This document shows, in pieces, positions 8,194 through 17,006 of a stretch of DNA of 64,000 nt. Each line of letters starts with the position of its first letter. Positions within the stretch are counted from its first letter, which is position 1. The notes under the pieces were generated by a model, which was given only the letters and a program-made list of their open reading frames with translations, searched no databases and was not told the DNA's origin. Both the position numbers and the translations under genes were made by a program. Origin of the DNA: Oscillospiraceae bacterium (GTDB lineage Bacteria > Bacillota > Clostridia > Oscillospirales > UBA929); contig WRIZ01000006.1 of NCBI GenBank assembly GCA_009782475.1, forward strand, positions 30,742 to 94,741, given 5' to 3'.

Positions 8194-10335
8194 CTACCTT
8201 GTCAAGGAGAACTCCTTTGCCTCATTGGCCATATCCTCCTGCAAACAGAACCATATGTCCAGTATATCTTTGGCGATGGGAGCGACGGTCGAGCCCGCGC
8301 CGCCTTTTTCCACCGCCAGCGCGACGGCGATTTGCGGATCGTCGTACGGCGCGTAGCAGACGAATACGCCGTTGTTGGGCTTTTCACCCACCTGCACCGA
8401 CCCTGTTTTCCCCGCCACGGCAACGGGGTAATCCCGGAACACCGAATAGGCCGTGCCACCTTGGCGCGTTACCGCCAGCATGCCCTCTTGCAGCGCTTTG
8501 ACGGTGGAAGGGGTCAAACCGAGGTTGTGCAGCGGCGAGGGCTGCGCGATGTAATATTCATAGGTGTGGTCGAAACTGAGCACCTCTTTGAGCAGGTGCG
8601 CTTTATTCAGTGTCCCGCCGTTGGCGATGGCGGCTGTGTAGTTGGCAAGCTGCATGGGGGTGACCATGTGGTTGTCCTGCCCGATGGCGGCGTTGAGCGT
8701 ATTGCCGGGATACCATGGAATGTTCAACGCTTCGGAGGTCTCGGGGCTGGCCACCCAACCCAGCCTTGTCCGATTCGGGTCTTCCAGTTCAAACCCGGTC
8801 GGCAGCCCGAACCCGAAGCGGTTGGCCCAGCTGACCAAATTATCGATACCCATGCGGCGGCTCACATCATAGTAATAATAGTTGCAGGAAACCTTCAGTG
8901 CCGTCACGGCGTCGACATGGCCGTGCGAACCGGGGTAGATATGGCAGCGGGGCTGCGGGGAGAGGTAATGGGTATACATCCCCTCGTCATAAATGGTAGA
9001 ATTGACCGAAACTGTCCCCGTCTCGATGGCGGCGGCGGCCGTGACCATCTTAAAGGTCGAGCCGGGGGCGTAGGTTCCGTTGACGGCGCGGTTATTGAGC
9101 GGGCGGAGCGGGTCGGCGGAGAGTTCGGCGTACTCGCGCAGATAGGTCTGCGGGCTATATGTCGGGTAATTGGCGGCCGCCAGCACTTCACCGGTCTTTA
9201 CGTCTATGATAACGGCGGCGGCGGCTTCAGCTTCCAGCCCGCGCAGCGCTTCCCCTTCAATGCTGAGCCGGGTCACCCCTTCGGCCAGTGTGCGCTCCAG
9301 TTCTTCCTGCAAGCGGATGTCTATCGTTAGATATACATTCTGTCCGGCTTGCGGCGCGCGTATGTCGGAAACGCCGGTGACGATCCCCTGACGGTTGGAT
9401 TCGCGCCGCTGTTCCCCGGCAACGCCGTGCAGCCACTCTTCAAACGCCTTTTCAACACCCTCCACGCCGACAAGCTCATCGTCTTTATACCCCAGCGCGC
9501 GGTACCGTTCCAAATCCTGTATCGGCCCGATGCGCCCGAGGATATGCCCGGCCGCTTCGGTGTTGTATTGGCGCGCCGTTACCGGAGCCACTTCGATCCC
9601 GGGCCATTTGTTTTCTTTGACGATGGAGATCAGCTCCATCGTCACATCTTCGGCGAAAATATAGTCCGGCACATAGAGATAGGGTTTGATCACATCCCTT
9701 GTGACTTCATCCCTCTCCACGATGCCCGCCTGACGGCGCAAGTCGAGCTCATACAAAACGCCCGCGACCAGCCGGGCTTCATAAAGCGGCATGAGAAGCC
9801 CTTCGATCCCGCCCACGCTGCCGGACATGCCGTATTCGTCAAACAGCCTGCCCATCAGTTCGGCGGCGGTCAGGGAAGACGGCCAGTTTTTCATCATCAG
9901 ATAATGATCCAAATAACGTTTCTGTATCGCCGTGCTGTCGGTATAGGCTTCATTATAGGCGAAAGGCGGCATGGTCACCGGCAGCAGAAAATCGGTATGC
10001 GGGATGCCGCATCCTTCGGATGCGCGGATGAGCGCGAGCGCGTTGGCCACATCCCGCTCACCGATCTCCCTGCTCCGCGTGAAAAATTTGCCGGGGTCGA
10101 TGGTCAGGTTGTAAGAGAATTTATTGGTCACCAAGGGGCGGCCATAGCGGTCAAATATCTCGCCGCGCGCCGCGTGAAGGGTAACGGTTCTGGCGGTAGT
10201 GCGTTCATTTGCCTGGGTATACAGTTCGGGCTGGATGAACTGCATCCCCAACAAACGCCCCCCCATAACAAAAACGAGCGCGATGACCAAAAGCCCCATG
10301 GCGATCAGCCTTAGTATGGTTTTCGTTCCATCCAT
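8194..10335 (-). CDS. mrdA: Penicillin-binding protein 2 (class B transpeptidase)
   Basis: Cross-links peptidoglycan during side-wall elongation. The 713-residue protein has an N-terminal membrane helix (about 8-25), a long pedestal/dimerisation domain with GRPLVTNKFSYNLTID, and a transpeptidase domain with all three catalytic motifs: STFK (426-429, nucleophile Ser426), SCN (483-485) and KTG (643-645). The GVEGVEKAFEEWLHG box is typical of the PBP2/SpoVD group. Three bases separate it from mreD. Assignment as elongation PBP2 rests on the mreC-mreD context. An antisense frame of 441 codons across it is not a gene. Confidence 0.93.
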   Translation of the reverse strand: MDGTKTILRLIAMGLLVIALVFVMGGRLLGMQFIQPELYTQANERTTARTVTLHAARGEIFDRYGRPLVTNKFSYNLTIDPGKFFTRSREIGERDVANALALIRASEGCGIPHTDFLLPVTMPPFAYNEAYTDSTAIQKRYLDHYLMMKNWPSSLTAAELMGRLFDEYGMSGSVGGIEGLLMPLYEARLVAGVLYELDLRRQAGIVERDEVTRDVIKPYLYVPDYIFAEDVTMELISIVKENKWPGIEVAPVTARQYNTEAAGHILGRIGPIQDLERYRALGYKDDELVGVEGVEKAFEEWLHGVAGEQRRESNRQGIVTGVSDIRAPQAGQNVYLTIDIRLQEELERTLAEGVTRLSIEGEALRGLEAEAAAAVIIDVKTGEVLAAANYPTYSPQTYLREYAELSADPLRPLNNRAVNGTYAPGSTFKMVTAAAAIETGTVSVNSTIYDEGMYTHYLSPQPRCHIYPGSHGHVDAVTALKVSCNYYYYDVSRRMGIDNLVSWANRFGFGLPTGFELEDPNRTRLGWVASPETSEALNIPWYPGNTLNAAIGQDNHMVTPMQLANYTAAIANGGTLNKAHLLKEVLSFDHTYEYYIAQPSPLHNLGLTPSTVKALQEGMLAVTRQGGTAYSVFRDYPVAVAGKTGSVQVGEKPNNGVFVCYAPYDDPQIAVALAVEKGGAGSTVAPIAKDILDIWFCLQEDMANEAKEFSLTR

Positions 10336-10338
10336 CCC

Positions 10339-10851
10339 TTACTCCTCCGCAAAAACCCGGGAAACGCCCCGGAAGGCGGGGTATGCCAGCGGCAAACAGC
10401 AAACGCTTGCCAGAACCTCCGGCAAACCGACCGATATGACCGCGCTGAACGGCACACCCCTGGCCGCGATTTGAAAAAACAGGATATAGAAAAACTCGAT
10501 CAGCGTAACCGAAGCGGCACACAGCGCAAGTGCCGGCCAAAAACTCCGTTGTAAGACTTTGCCGCATAAGAGCCCTGTCAAGGCTCCGGCCGCCATCATG
10601 GTGAAGGTGAAATACGCTTCCACCCCCGGCAGCAGCGCGTCGCACAGCAATCCGCAGACAAAACCCGCCGCCGCGCCTCCCCTGACGCCGGTAAACACCG
10701 CCAGCGAACCCACCGCCGCAACGGAAACCAACGGGTTGGGCAAAGCGTAGATGCGCGGAAAAACCATGATTTGAAGGATCACCGCGAGGAGGAGCAGAAC
10801 CGAGAAGCCGATCCAACGCGCAATGGCCATACGGGCTTGCATCATTGTCAT
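10339..10851 (-). CDS. mreD: Rod-shape protein MreD
   Basis: Polytopic membrane partner in the elongasome. The 170-residue protein is almost wholly hydrophobic with about five helices and contains the family-like ANPLV-type segment (LPNPLVSVAAVGSLAVFTG) and FVCGLLCDALLPG. Position between mreC and PBP2 confirms the call better than sequence, since MreD is poorly conserved. An 87-bp gap with a large palindrome separates it from mreC, unusual in this otherwise packed operon. Confidence 0.88.
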   Translation of the reverse strand: MTMMQARMAIARWIGFSVLLLLAVILQIMVFPRIYALPNPLVSVAAVGSLAVFTGVRGGAAAGFVCGLLCDALLPGVEAYFTFTMMAAGALTGLLCGKVLQRSFWPALALCAASVTLIEFFYILFFQIAARGVPFSAVISVGLPEVLASVCCLPLAYPAFRGVSRVFAEE

Positions 10852-10862
10852 CTCTCCATGTC

Positions 10863-10931
10863 AAGCTCCATGCCCGCCCCGCGGGCAGGAGGACAAAGTG
10901 AATTTGTCCTCCTTGCGGTGCGATGGAGCTC
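10863..10931. repeat. Nested palindrome between mreC and mreD
   Basis: An inner perfect stem AGGAGGACAAA (10887-10897) with TTTGTCCTCCT (10903-10913) and five-base loop is enclosed by outer arms AAGCTCCAT (10863-10871) and ATGGAGCTC (10923-10931; eight bases pair). The structure fills the only sizeable gap in the operon. It could be an mRNA processing or attenuation hairpin, or the remains of a small palindromic repeat. Both arms of the inner stem resemble a Shine-Dalgarno or anti-Shine-Dalgarno sequence. Confidence 0.65.
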
Positions 10932-10938
10932 TTCTTGT

Positions 10939-11784
10939 TTACTCCTTGTTGATATATTCCAGGATTACGAAAACCTGTGTCAGCATGTCGATCCGCGCCG
11001 ACGGGATAAGCTCGGCATATTCGGTTTGCCCGGATAAGTCAAGCTGCACCCCCGCGACCGTGCCGATGGGCAGCCCCGGCGGATAGACGCCGCCCAGCCC
11101 GGACGTCAGGATGAGGTCGCCGTGCAGGATGTCGGAGCCCAGCGGCAGATAGTTCAGCCGCAGACGCCCGTCACGCATAGAGTGCCATTCGCCTTCGGCC
11201 ACGGCGGTCAGCCCGGTGCGGTCTACCCTGCCTCCCGCCGACATGGACATGTCGGTGACGGTGTGGACGGTCGCCGAGCCGGAGCCTGCGCTGGTAATGA
11301 TGCCGACCAGATACCCCTCCGAGGAAATGACGCACTGACCCACTTCAAACCCGGCTTCGCTGCCTTTGCTCAGCGTCAGCGTTCGTTCCCATGCCGATGT
11401 GTCTCTCGCCAGTATGGCGGCGATCTCCACCTTGAAGCCGCGCTCCCTCGGCTGCAACTCCAGCAGCTCCCGCAGCAATTCGTTTTCGCGCTGGATCTCG
11501 TCGATCGAGCGGCGTTCCTCGTCCATATTGGCCATATAGACCCGCAGGCTCTCGTATTCGGCTTTGAGCTGGTCATACCGTTTCACCGCGTCCGCTCTTC
11601 CGGTGAAATAGCCGTCGATCGAGCCGATCAGCGCGTGCAGCGGGCGGAAGACGGTGTTGATGGCATTGGAAACGGGCGATACCCGCCCTTTTGTGAAAAA
11701 AGAGCTGACAGCCAGCGACAGCACCAACAGGCAAGCCGCCGCCGCAATCGCCCCGCCTTTATGCTTCCCGATAAACCTCAGCAC
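10939..11784 (-). CDS. mreC: Rod-shape protein MreC
   Basis: Periplasmic/extracytoplasmic scaffold of the elongasome. The 281-residue protein has an N-terminal membrane helix (about 11-30), a coiled coil (about 60-110, rich in ERRSIDEIQRENELLRELL), and a beta-rich MreC core with YLVGIITSAGSGSATVHTVTD and DLILTSGLGGVYPPGLPIGTV. It overlaps maf by seven bases. No mreB is found between maf and mreC, where it often sits, so mreB must be elsewhere or absent. Confidence 0.93.
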   Translation of the reverse strand: MLRFIGKHKGGAIAAAACLLVLSLAVSSFFTKGRVSPVSNAINTVFRPLHALIGSIDGYFTGRADAVKRYDQLKAEYESLRVYMANMDEERRSIDEIQRENELLRELLELQPRERGFKVEIAAILARDTSAWERTLTLSKGSEAGFEVGQCVISSEGYLVGIITSAGSGSATVHTVTDMSMSAGGRVDRTGLTAVAEGEWHSMRDGRLRLNYLPLGSDILHGDLILTSGLGGVYPPGLPIGTVAGVQLDLSGQTEYAELIPSARIDMLTQVFVILEYINKE

Positions 11785-12386
11785 AGCAGATCAATCCCGA
11801 AATGCGCAAGCATTTTGGCCAAAAGGCAGACAGGCAGCCCCATCACGTTGTAAAAATCCCCTTCCACCCGTTCGACAAGCAAAGCACCCCGCTCCTGTAT
11901 CCCGTATGCACCCGCTTTGTCCATCGGTTCGCCGGTTGCGATATAGGCTAATATCTCCGCGTCGGTCAACTCCCGCATCGTCACTTGGGTGCTCTCCGTT
12001 TTGACGAGCGTTTGACCGTCTCTCATGACGGTAACGCCGGTTTTGACGGTGTGCGTCCGCCCCGCCAGCGACCGAAGCATCGAAAAGGCTTCCTTCTCAT
12101 TGTTGGGTTTGCCCAAAAGTTCCTCATTACAGACAACCAATGTGTCGGCGGCAATGATGATTGTCCCCGCCGGATGACGTTCGGCAACGGCGGCGGCTTT
12201 GCGGAGAGACAGCACGGCGGCGGCGTCTTCGGCCGGTTCGTTAACGCTTTCGTCAATATCGGCCGGGTCGATAACGCAATCCAGCCCGATACGCCGGGTT
12301 AGCTCGATTCTGCGCGGGGAGGCGGACGCCAGAACCACCCCGGCACTTCGCGCCACCCCTCCACAGGAGGGGAATATCTGATTCAT
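11778..12386 (-). CDS. maf: Maf-like nucleoside triphosphate pyrophosphatase
   Basis: Hydrolyses non-canonical or excess dTTP/UTP-type nucleotides to monophosphates. The signature LASASPRRIELTRRIG lies near the N-terminus, followed by AADTLVVCNEELLGKP, AGRTHTVKTGV and a C-terminal YNVMGLPV. At 202 residues it is slightly long because of a 16-residue N-terminal addition; a start nearer VVLASASPRR is possible, but the ATGA overlap with the upstream U32 gene favours 12386. It belongs to the leftward shape/division operon. Confidence 0.92.
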   Translation of the reverse strand: MNQIFPSCGGVARSAGVVLASASPRRIELTRRIGLDCVIDPADIDESVNEPAEDAAAVLSLRKAAAVAERHPAGTIIIAADTLVVCNEELLGKPNNEKEAFSMLRSLAGRTHTVKTGVTVMRDGQTLVKTESTQVTMRELTDAEILAYIATGEPMDKAGAYGIQERGALLVERVEGDFYNVMGLPVCLLAKMLAHFGIDLLC

Positions 12387-14413
12387 CCCGTTCTCCTGCC
12401 CCTGCGTTTTTTCGTTTCTTCGGTCAAATAAAACCCTGTGGTATGACTTTGGGGTTCATATTCCTCGCGTCCGGCATACGCCGAGGCGATCTGCACGCAT
12501 TCCCGCGCGTTCTCGGTGGTGAAATCCAGCCGCGCCGCCCACAGCCCGATGTGCTTCCATTGCGCTTTGGCGGGCAGCATCCACAGTTTATGGGAGTGAT
12601 AGATCAAAGTGCTGTGCCCTCCCTCCCGCATGAGGGGCAGCAACCCCCCCTGCCCGTCGGAAAGATCGCTTTTGTTATCGCAGGAGCATAGATCGCCTTT
12701 GCGCAGCAGGCATTGCCGCGCCAAAAGGAGCGGCAGCCGCCCGTATACGATCAGTTCGGTGTCGGCGGGATGATTCATCTGCCGGATGTCGGCCAGCGAC
12801 AGCCACGGCGCGAGGGTGGAAGAGACAACCCCCATCAACTTTGCCATCTTGACGGTTTGCGCGGACGCCGCGCTCCAATCGGCTCGGGGGGTGAATCCCT
12901 GCCTCAGTGCCAAAACGGCTTGCCCGGGGCTCCATGTGAGGGCTTCGCGGAACCCGGCGTCATGCAGCCGTTTCAACCGCGCGTTGACTTCGGCGCGGTC
13001 TTCCTCCCCCATGACGCGCGGCAGGACGGCAACCGGGACGGTATCGCTCCGCACCAGCCATTCGGCTTTGGCCGGGTCGTCCGAGGCTTCGTTGAGCGGG
13101 ATGTACAGCCGTTCGGGCGGCAGACGGAGCAATTCGGGCGTGACCTGTGACATTTTGGCGACCTTGACTGTTAACAGCGGTTTGTCCGCCCGGGGAAGCA
13201 ATCTCGGCCCAGGATCAAAGCGTCCAGGCGTCCTTCCGGGTAAATAGAGCCGCTCGGCTTCGAGTTTTTCGATCACCGCTTTGCGCAGCGCGGCGGCGTC
13301 TTCTTTGGATAGATGCAGACCATCGTCGATCTTTGTACGCGCATCTTTGCAAGCATAGATTCCCTCTACATCATGCCATACGGCGTTGAGTTCCTCTTCC
13401 TCATTGCCGGTTCCTCCGCTTTTCGGCACGGCGCCTTCCGCGTAAAGGGTGTTGCCTTTATAGTCGTCAATGGCCAGCCGCGCCGGTTCGTGTTCGGAGA
13501 TCATGGCGAAAAAACGGACGGGGACGCAAGCCCGTTCCCCGCGATCGGCGGCGGCTTTCCGTTCGGCATCCCAAAATGGATTGTTTCTTGCCTTGTTATA
13601 AACCGAATAGACGTCGCCGATGCCTGTGTACAATCCGTCGGTTGGCTTGTCCCTTCCCAAAGCGGCGAAGGCGTCGCCCAACTCTTTGTCGTTCAGGTAA
13701 TGTTCATCCGCGGCCAAACGCGCCAGCCGGGCAAACAACCCCGCCGCTTCGGGCGACGGGTCGGGCGGGGCAACCAATGCCGCCAGTCCCGACAGCTCGC
13801 GCATATATTTCAAAAGGCTCAGGTCTTTTGTTTTCAGGAGCTGGCTGACGGCGTCGCCGGGATGGGCAAGCATGAAGCTCCGGCAGCTCTGCCCGCACTG
13901 AACCGAGCCGCGCTCTTTATCGAGAAGGCAGGGGTTGGCGTCGCCGCCCGGGCAGAGCGGCGTCAATGCCCAAAAAAGAAGAGGCAGCTTGGACGCCGAA
14001 ACAAGCGTCCGTACCGCCGAGGCTTGCAGAAAAGGAGACAGCACCGCTTTGACGCATCCGTTGGCGGCGGCGTAGTCAATATCGTCTGTTGTATGGCAGG
14101 GCGCGCCCCATATCCGTTTGCAGTCGGGAGCGGTAAAGGCTGCCATCCGCATCAGTCCCGGTTCGCCCGCCATGACCGCGTCTAAGCCGAATTCGTAAAG
14201 GCGGCGCAGCGTTTCGCCCCGCAAGGTGAGTTCGGAATCTTTACAGCTCCTTGTAAGGTCTAGAATGGTGGTGATCCCCCGGACGCGGGCGTACGGAAAA
14301 AAACCGCTCAGCTGCTCCGGCGGTATGGAAGGGCTGAGAAGGACGCCGTCGGCACCGTTTTGAATGGCGGCAACCGCGCAGTCGGCGGACGCCGCGGTTA
14401 CGATCAGTTCCAT
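12383..14413 (-). CDS. U32 family peptidase-like protein (YhbU/RlhA/TrhP group)
   Basis: A 676-residue protein. The N-terminus, MELIVTAASADCAVAAIQNGADGVLL, is the barrel entry of U32 proteins. A Cys cluster (CLLDKERGSVQCGQSCR, about 162-178) matches the iron-sulfur-type cysteines of that family, and a DUF3656-like middle domain may follow. Characterised members take part in RNA hydroxylation rather than proteolysis. Further cysteines late in the protein (CLLRKGDLCSCD) could bind metal. It lies between zapA and maf, overlaps maf by four bases, and belongs to the same operon. Exact subgroup uncertain. Confidence 0.8.
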   Translation of the reverse strand: MELIVTAASADCAVAAIQNGADGVLLSPSIPPEQLSGFFPYARVRGITTILDLTRSCKDSELTLRGETLRRLYEFGLDAVMAGEPGLMRMAAFTAPDCKRIWGAPCHTTDDIDYAAANGCVKAVLSPFLQASAVRTLVSASKLPLLFWALTPLCPGGDANPCLLDKERGSVQCGQSCRSFMLAHPGDAVSQLLKTKDLSLLKYMRELSGLAALVAPPDPSPEAAGLFARLARLAADEHYLNDKELGDAFAALGRDKPTDGLYTGIGDVYSVYNKARNNPFWDAERKAAADRGERACVPVRFFAMISEHEPARLAIDDYKGNTLYAEGAVPKSGGTGNEEEELNAVWHDVEGIYACKDARTKIDDGLHLSKEDAAALRKAVIEKLEAERLYLPGRTPGRFDPGPRLLPRADKPLLTVKVAKMSQVTPELLRLPPERLYIPLNEASDDPAKAEWLVRSDTVPVAVLPRVMGEEDRAEVNARLKRLHDAGFREALTWSPGQAVLALRQGFTPRADWSAASAQTVKMAKLMGVVSSTLAPWLSLADIRQMNHPADTELIVYGRLPLLLARQCLLRKGDLCSCDNKSDLSDGQGGLLPLMREGGHSTLIYHSHKLWMLPAKAQWKHIGLWAARLDFTTENARECVQIASAYAGREEYEPQSHTTGFYLTEETKKRRGRRTG

Positions 14414-14414
14414 C

Positions 14415-14729
14415 TTACACCTGTTTTTTCACGCGGCTCAATTCACGGCGGGATTCAGCCAATTCCGCTTTCAATTTCTGCGTTTCGTCGAGGTATGTTT
14501 TGACTTGAAGCCGCAAATGGTCGGCCGAGTCGATGGCTTTCCTCGCACGGTCGGCGGAATTTAAGGCCGCGAGAACGGCCGCGTCGGAGAGAGACAGGTG
14601 CGCTTCCGTCATAACGGCTTGAATATCCCTGTCCACCTCGGCTCCGATTCCGCGTACGTATACTTCGGATTCCTCGGAAACGATTGTGAAATCATGCCCT
14701 GCCACCGTAACTGTGATCCTGTTTTTCAT
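14415..14729 (-). CDS. zapA: Cell division protein ZapA
   Basis: FtsZ-ring stabiliser. The 104 residues carry the ZapA core: KNRITVTVAGHDFTI, followed by a globular part with EVDRDIQAVM and a C-terminal coiled coil (about 65-104, LRLQVKTYLDETQKLKAELAE). It is the first gene of the leftward operon, one base from the U32 gene, and is preceded by a good promoter. zapA followed by a U32 peptidase gene is a familiar Firmicutes arrangement. Confidence 0.92.
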   Translation of the reverse strand: MKNRITVTVAGHDFTIVSEESEVYVRGIGAEVDRDIQAVMTEAHLSLSDAAVLAALNSADRARKAIDSADHLRLQVKTYLDETQKLKAELAESRRELSRVKKQV

Positions 14730-14784
14730 TCGTTCACACCCCGCTTATGTCTCGCTCTTGACCATAAAGGTTTTATCCTGTAAA

Positions 14785-14813
14785 ATTATATCATACCTCT
14801 CTGTCAAGTGCAA
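14785..14813 (-). promoter_or_regulatory. Promoter of the zapA-mre-min operon
   Basis: On the minus strand TTGCAC (14813-14808), a 17-base spacer, then TATAAT (14790-14785) with an extended TGA just upstream of the -10. It lies 56 bases before the zapA start and is the only strong promoter-like site seen ahead of the leftward gene series. Confidence 0.7.
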
Positions 14814-14857
14814 CGCCAATTATCAATAAAGCATACCCGTTAAAGGAGGTCAAACCA

Positions 14858-15712
14858 ATGAACAGCGGATTCCCGCGCACCGAGGTTGGCGGCGTGACGC
14901 TGCCCCGGATGCTGATCGGCACCAACTGGCTGGCCGGGTGGAGCCACCGCTCCCCCGCCGCCGACGAGCGCATCAAACGCCACCATCAAGCGGCGGACAG
15001 CATCGTCCCGCTGCTGGAAACCTTTGTGCAAAACGGCGTGGACGCCGTTATGGCTCCGTTCGGGCGGGTCAAACCGATTGCCGACGCCGTGCGCGAAACC
15101 GAGCAGAAACTGGGCAAACGAATCATCCGCATCGACACGCCCATCCTCAATGTGGACGACACCGCCGAAGGCCGGCGCGAAGCCGCCGCCGTCATCCGCG
15201 AGAGCAGGGAACTGGGCGCAACTTTCTGTTTGATCCATCATTCCAGTGCCGAGCAGCTTGTCAACAAGAACAAGGGGATCATCGACCGCCTGGACGACTA
15301 TACCGCCATGATCCGTGAGCAGGGGCTGCTGCCCGGCGTGACGGCGCACATGCCCGAACTGATCGTCTACTGCGACGACAACGGCTACGACGTCGAGACC
15401 TATGTGCAGATTTACAACAGTATGGGCTTTCTGATGCAGGTCGAGGTCGAGACGGTGGCCGCCATCATCCACGGCGCGAAAAAGCCGGTGATGACCATCA
15501 AACCGATGGCCGCCGGACGGCTGACGCCGTATGTGGGGCTCAATTTCTCCTGGGCGACGCTGCGGGACTGCGACATGGTAACGGTCGGGTGTTTTGACCA
15601 GCACGAAGCGGCCGAAGTCATCGAAATCTCCCGCGCCGCGCTGGAACGCCGCTACCCCGACCTCGAACGGCGGCAAAGCCCCAACCAAAATCAGGCGGCG
15701 TTCGGGAAGTAA
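14858..15712 (+). CDS. TIM-barrel protein, aldo/keto-reductase-like
   Basis: A 284-residue protein starting at ATG 14858 behind AAAGGAGG. It has an alternating beta/alpha pattern (VDAVMAPFG, FCLIHHSS, GVTAHMPELIVY, VEVETVAAII) and ends with MTIKPMAAGRLTPYVGLNFSW followed by DMVTVGCFDQHEAAEVIE. That phrase resembles the C-terminal part of aldo/keto-reductase-like barrels, but the classical N-terminal catalytic tetrad is not evident. Substrate unknown. It is divergent from zapA and probably monocistronic. Confidence 0.65.
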   Translation: MNSGFPRTEVGGVTLPRMLIGTNWLAGWSHRSPAADERIKRHHQAADSIVPLLETFVQNGVDAVMAPFGRVKPIADAVRETEQKLGKRIIRIDTPILNVDDTAEGRREAAAVIRESRELGATFCLIHHSSAEQLVNKNKGIIDRLDDYTAMIREQGLLPGVTAHMPELIVYCDDNGYDVETYVQIYNSMGFLMQVEVETVAAIIHGAKKPVMTIKPMAAGRLTPYVGLNFSWATLRDCDMVTVGCFDQHEAAEVIEISRAALERRYPDLERRQSPNQNQAAFGK

Positions 15713-15808
15713 GATATATCAATATGATTAAAGCAAACAGGACATACTGTTGTCGTGTCCGATATGATATAGTGTAGACAATATACTTATACTTGGAGGG
15801 ATTGGAAC

Positions 15809-16174
15809 ATGACAATCATACCCACATTCCATTGCGGCGGGCGATGCGCGGAGGCCATTGCCTTGTATCAGGAAGCCTTCGGTTTGGAAATCGACTGGCA
15901 AGGCAAAAACCCGGAAACCGGGTTGATCTATCACACCGAAGCGCATATCGGCAGCCAGCGGCTGCGGTTGTCGGACGGCGGCGTAAACACCGTTCAAGCC
16001 GATTCGTTGTTCCTTGCCGTTACATACGACACCGTTGATGAAGTCATCAAGGCATTTGACATCGTAAAAGAAGGCGGCATCGTTGTTCAATCACCGCATA
16101 AACCCGATTTTGCAACCTGCATGAGCGAGGTCAAAGACAAATTCGGCTTCAAATGGTTTTTGATGGTAGATTGA
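15809..16174 (+). CDS. VOC-superfamily (glyoxalase/PhnB-like) protein
   Basis: A 121-residue protein with a paired beta-alpha-beta-beta-beta outline: IPTFHCGGRCAEAIALYQEAFG, the acidic GLIYHTEAHIGSQRLRLSD, then FGFKWFLMVD at the end. This is the PhnB-like branch of the vicinal oxygen chelate superfamily; members act as metalloenzymes or binding proteins. Substrate unknown. The start follows GGAGGG. Upstream at about 15739-15759 is a GGACA-N11-TGTCC dyad just before a TGATATAGT extended -10-like element, suggesting control by a dimeric regulator. Confidence 0.8.
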   Translation: MTIIPTFHCGGRCAEAIALYQEAFGLEIDWQGKNPETGLIYHTEAHIGSQRLRLSDGGVNTVQADSLFLAVTYDTVDEVIKAFDIVKEGGIVVQSPHKPDFATCMSEVKDKFGFKWFLMVD

Positions 16175-16197
16175 GTTTAATCGTACTAAAGCGCGTC

Positions 16198-16224
16198 AAA
16201 AGAGCCGCTTCGCGCGGCTCTTTT
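16198..16224. terminator. Bidirectional Rho-independent terminator
   Basis: A stem of GAGCCGC with GCGGCTC and a five-base loop is flanked by A4 and T4 runs, so it can act in both directions. It lies between the convergent VOC gene and the biotin-carrier gene. Confidence 0.9.
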
Positions 16225-16244
16225 GCTGTCTTTCCCTTTGGATT

Positions 16245-16640
16245 TTACTGCAAGGTGAGCAGCGGAGCCCCTGTCGGCACGGTGGATCCTTTTACGGCGA
16301 TGATCTGCCCGACAATACCGTCCCGGGGGCTTTTGATGTCGTTTTCCATCTTCATAGCCTCAACGATGGCCAGCGACTGGCCGGTTTTCACGCTGTCGCC
16401 GGGCGCGACTTTGATGACGACAACGGTGCCGGGCAGCGGCGAGGGGATGATCTCCCCGCTCACGGCAACAGCCGGAGCGGCAGGAGCGGGTGCGGGTGCC
16501 GCGGCAACAGGAACCGGGGCGGCTGGAATGACGGCAGCCGGGGCGGCAGCAACGGCGTCGCTGACATTCACCATGACGGCTTCGCCCTGTTCCACCGCGA
16601 CTTCATAAACCTTGTCATTGAGTGTGACTTTATACTTCAT
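16245..16640 (-). CDS. Biotin carboxyl carrier protein of a decarboxylase/carboxyltransferase
   Basis: A 131-residue carrier. Its N-terminal strand region is joined by an Ala/Pro-rich swinging linker (about 30-60) to a biotinyl domain with EAMKMEN, biotinylated at Lys97. The GEIIPSPLPGTVV entry to the domain is typical of oxaloacetate or methylmalonyl-CoA decarboxylase carriers. It is the last gene of a three-gene leftward operon, two bases after the gamma-like subunit. Confidence 0.92.
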   Translation of the reverse strand: MKYKVTLNDKVYEVAVEQGEAVMVNVSDAVAAAPAAVIPAAPVPVAAAPAPAPAAPAVAVSGEIIPSPLPGTVVVIKVAPGDSVKTGQSLAIVEAMKMENDIKSPRDGIVGQIIAVKGSTVPTGAPLLTLQ

Positions 16641-16642
16641 AC

Positions 16643-17002
16643 CTATTGAACCTCCCGAATCGAGATAAAGCGCAATGTATTGAGCTCGGCTTTGAGATCG
16701 TCGGCCACAATGGCCATCAGCAGAGCCGCCGTCCGATCGTCTACGTTGTATAAATCAATGTCGCCCTGCGAACCTTTGGCCGGGACTCTCGCCGTGATCG
16801 GTGACGGCGTTTGCGGAACGGCCGGGGCTGCGGCAATTGGCGCGGCGGCTGGCTCTCCGGGCGTTTTTGATTTTTCCTTGGCGGATTTTATGAAAGCGAA
16901 CAAGACGAACAAGGCAACAACGCCGGCGACGCAGCAGAGGACGATGAAATTGGTTTTATCGCTGAAGATGACCGGCTCGTTATAATCGGTGAGAAACATC
17001 AT
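16643..17002 (-). CDS. OadG-like membrane subunit (gamma chain)
   Basis: A 119-residue protein with one membrane helix (about 18-40), a Pro/Ala-rich linker and a small C-terminal segment (DRTAALLMAIVADDLKAELNTLRF). OadG proteins anchor the soluble carboxyltransferase and carrier to the sodium-pumping beta subunit. It lies four bases after the alpha subunit. The beta subunit (oadB) is not in the window. Confidence 0.75.
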   Translation of the reverse strand: MMFLTDYNEPVIFSDKTNFIVLCCVAGVVALFVLFAFIKSAKEKSKTPGEPAAAPIAAAPAVPQTPSPITARVPAKGSQGDIDLYNVDDRTAALLMAIVADDLKAELNTLRFISIREVQ

Positions 17003-17006
17003 CCAC

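Noticed and set aside
8005..9330. A 441-codon open frame on the plus strand opposite PBP2
   Set aside because: Composition is that of a GC-rich antisense shadow; PBP2 with all catalytic motifs occupies the other strand.
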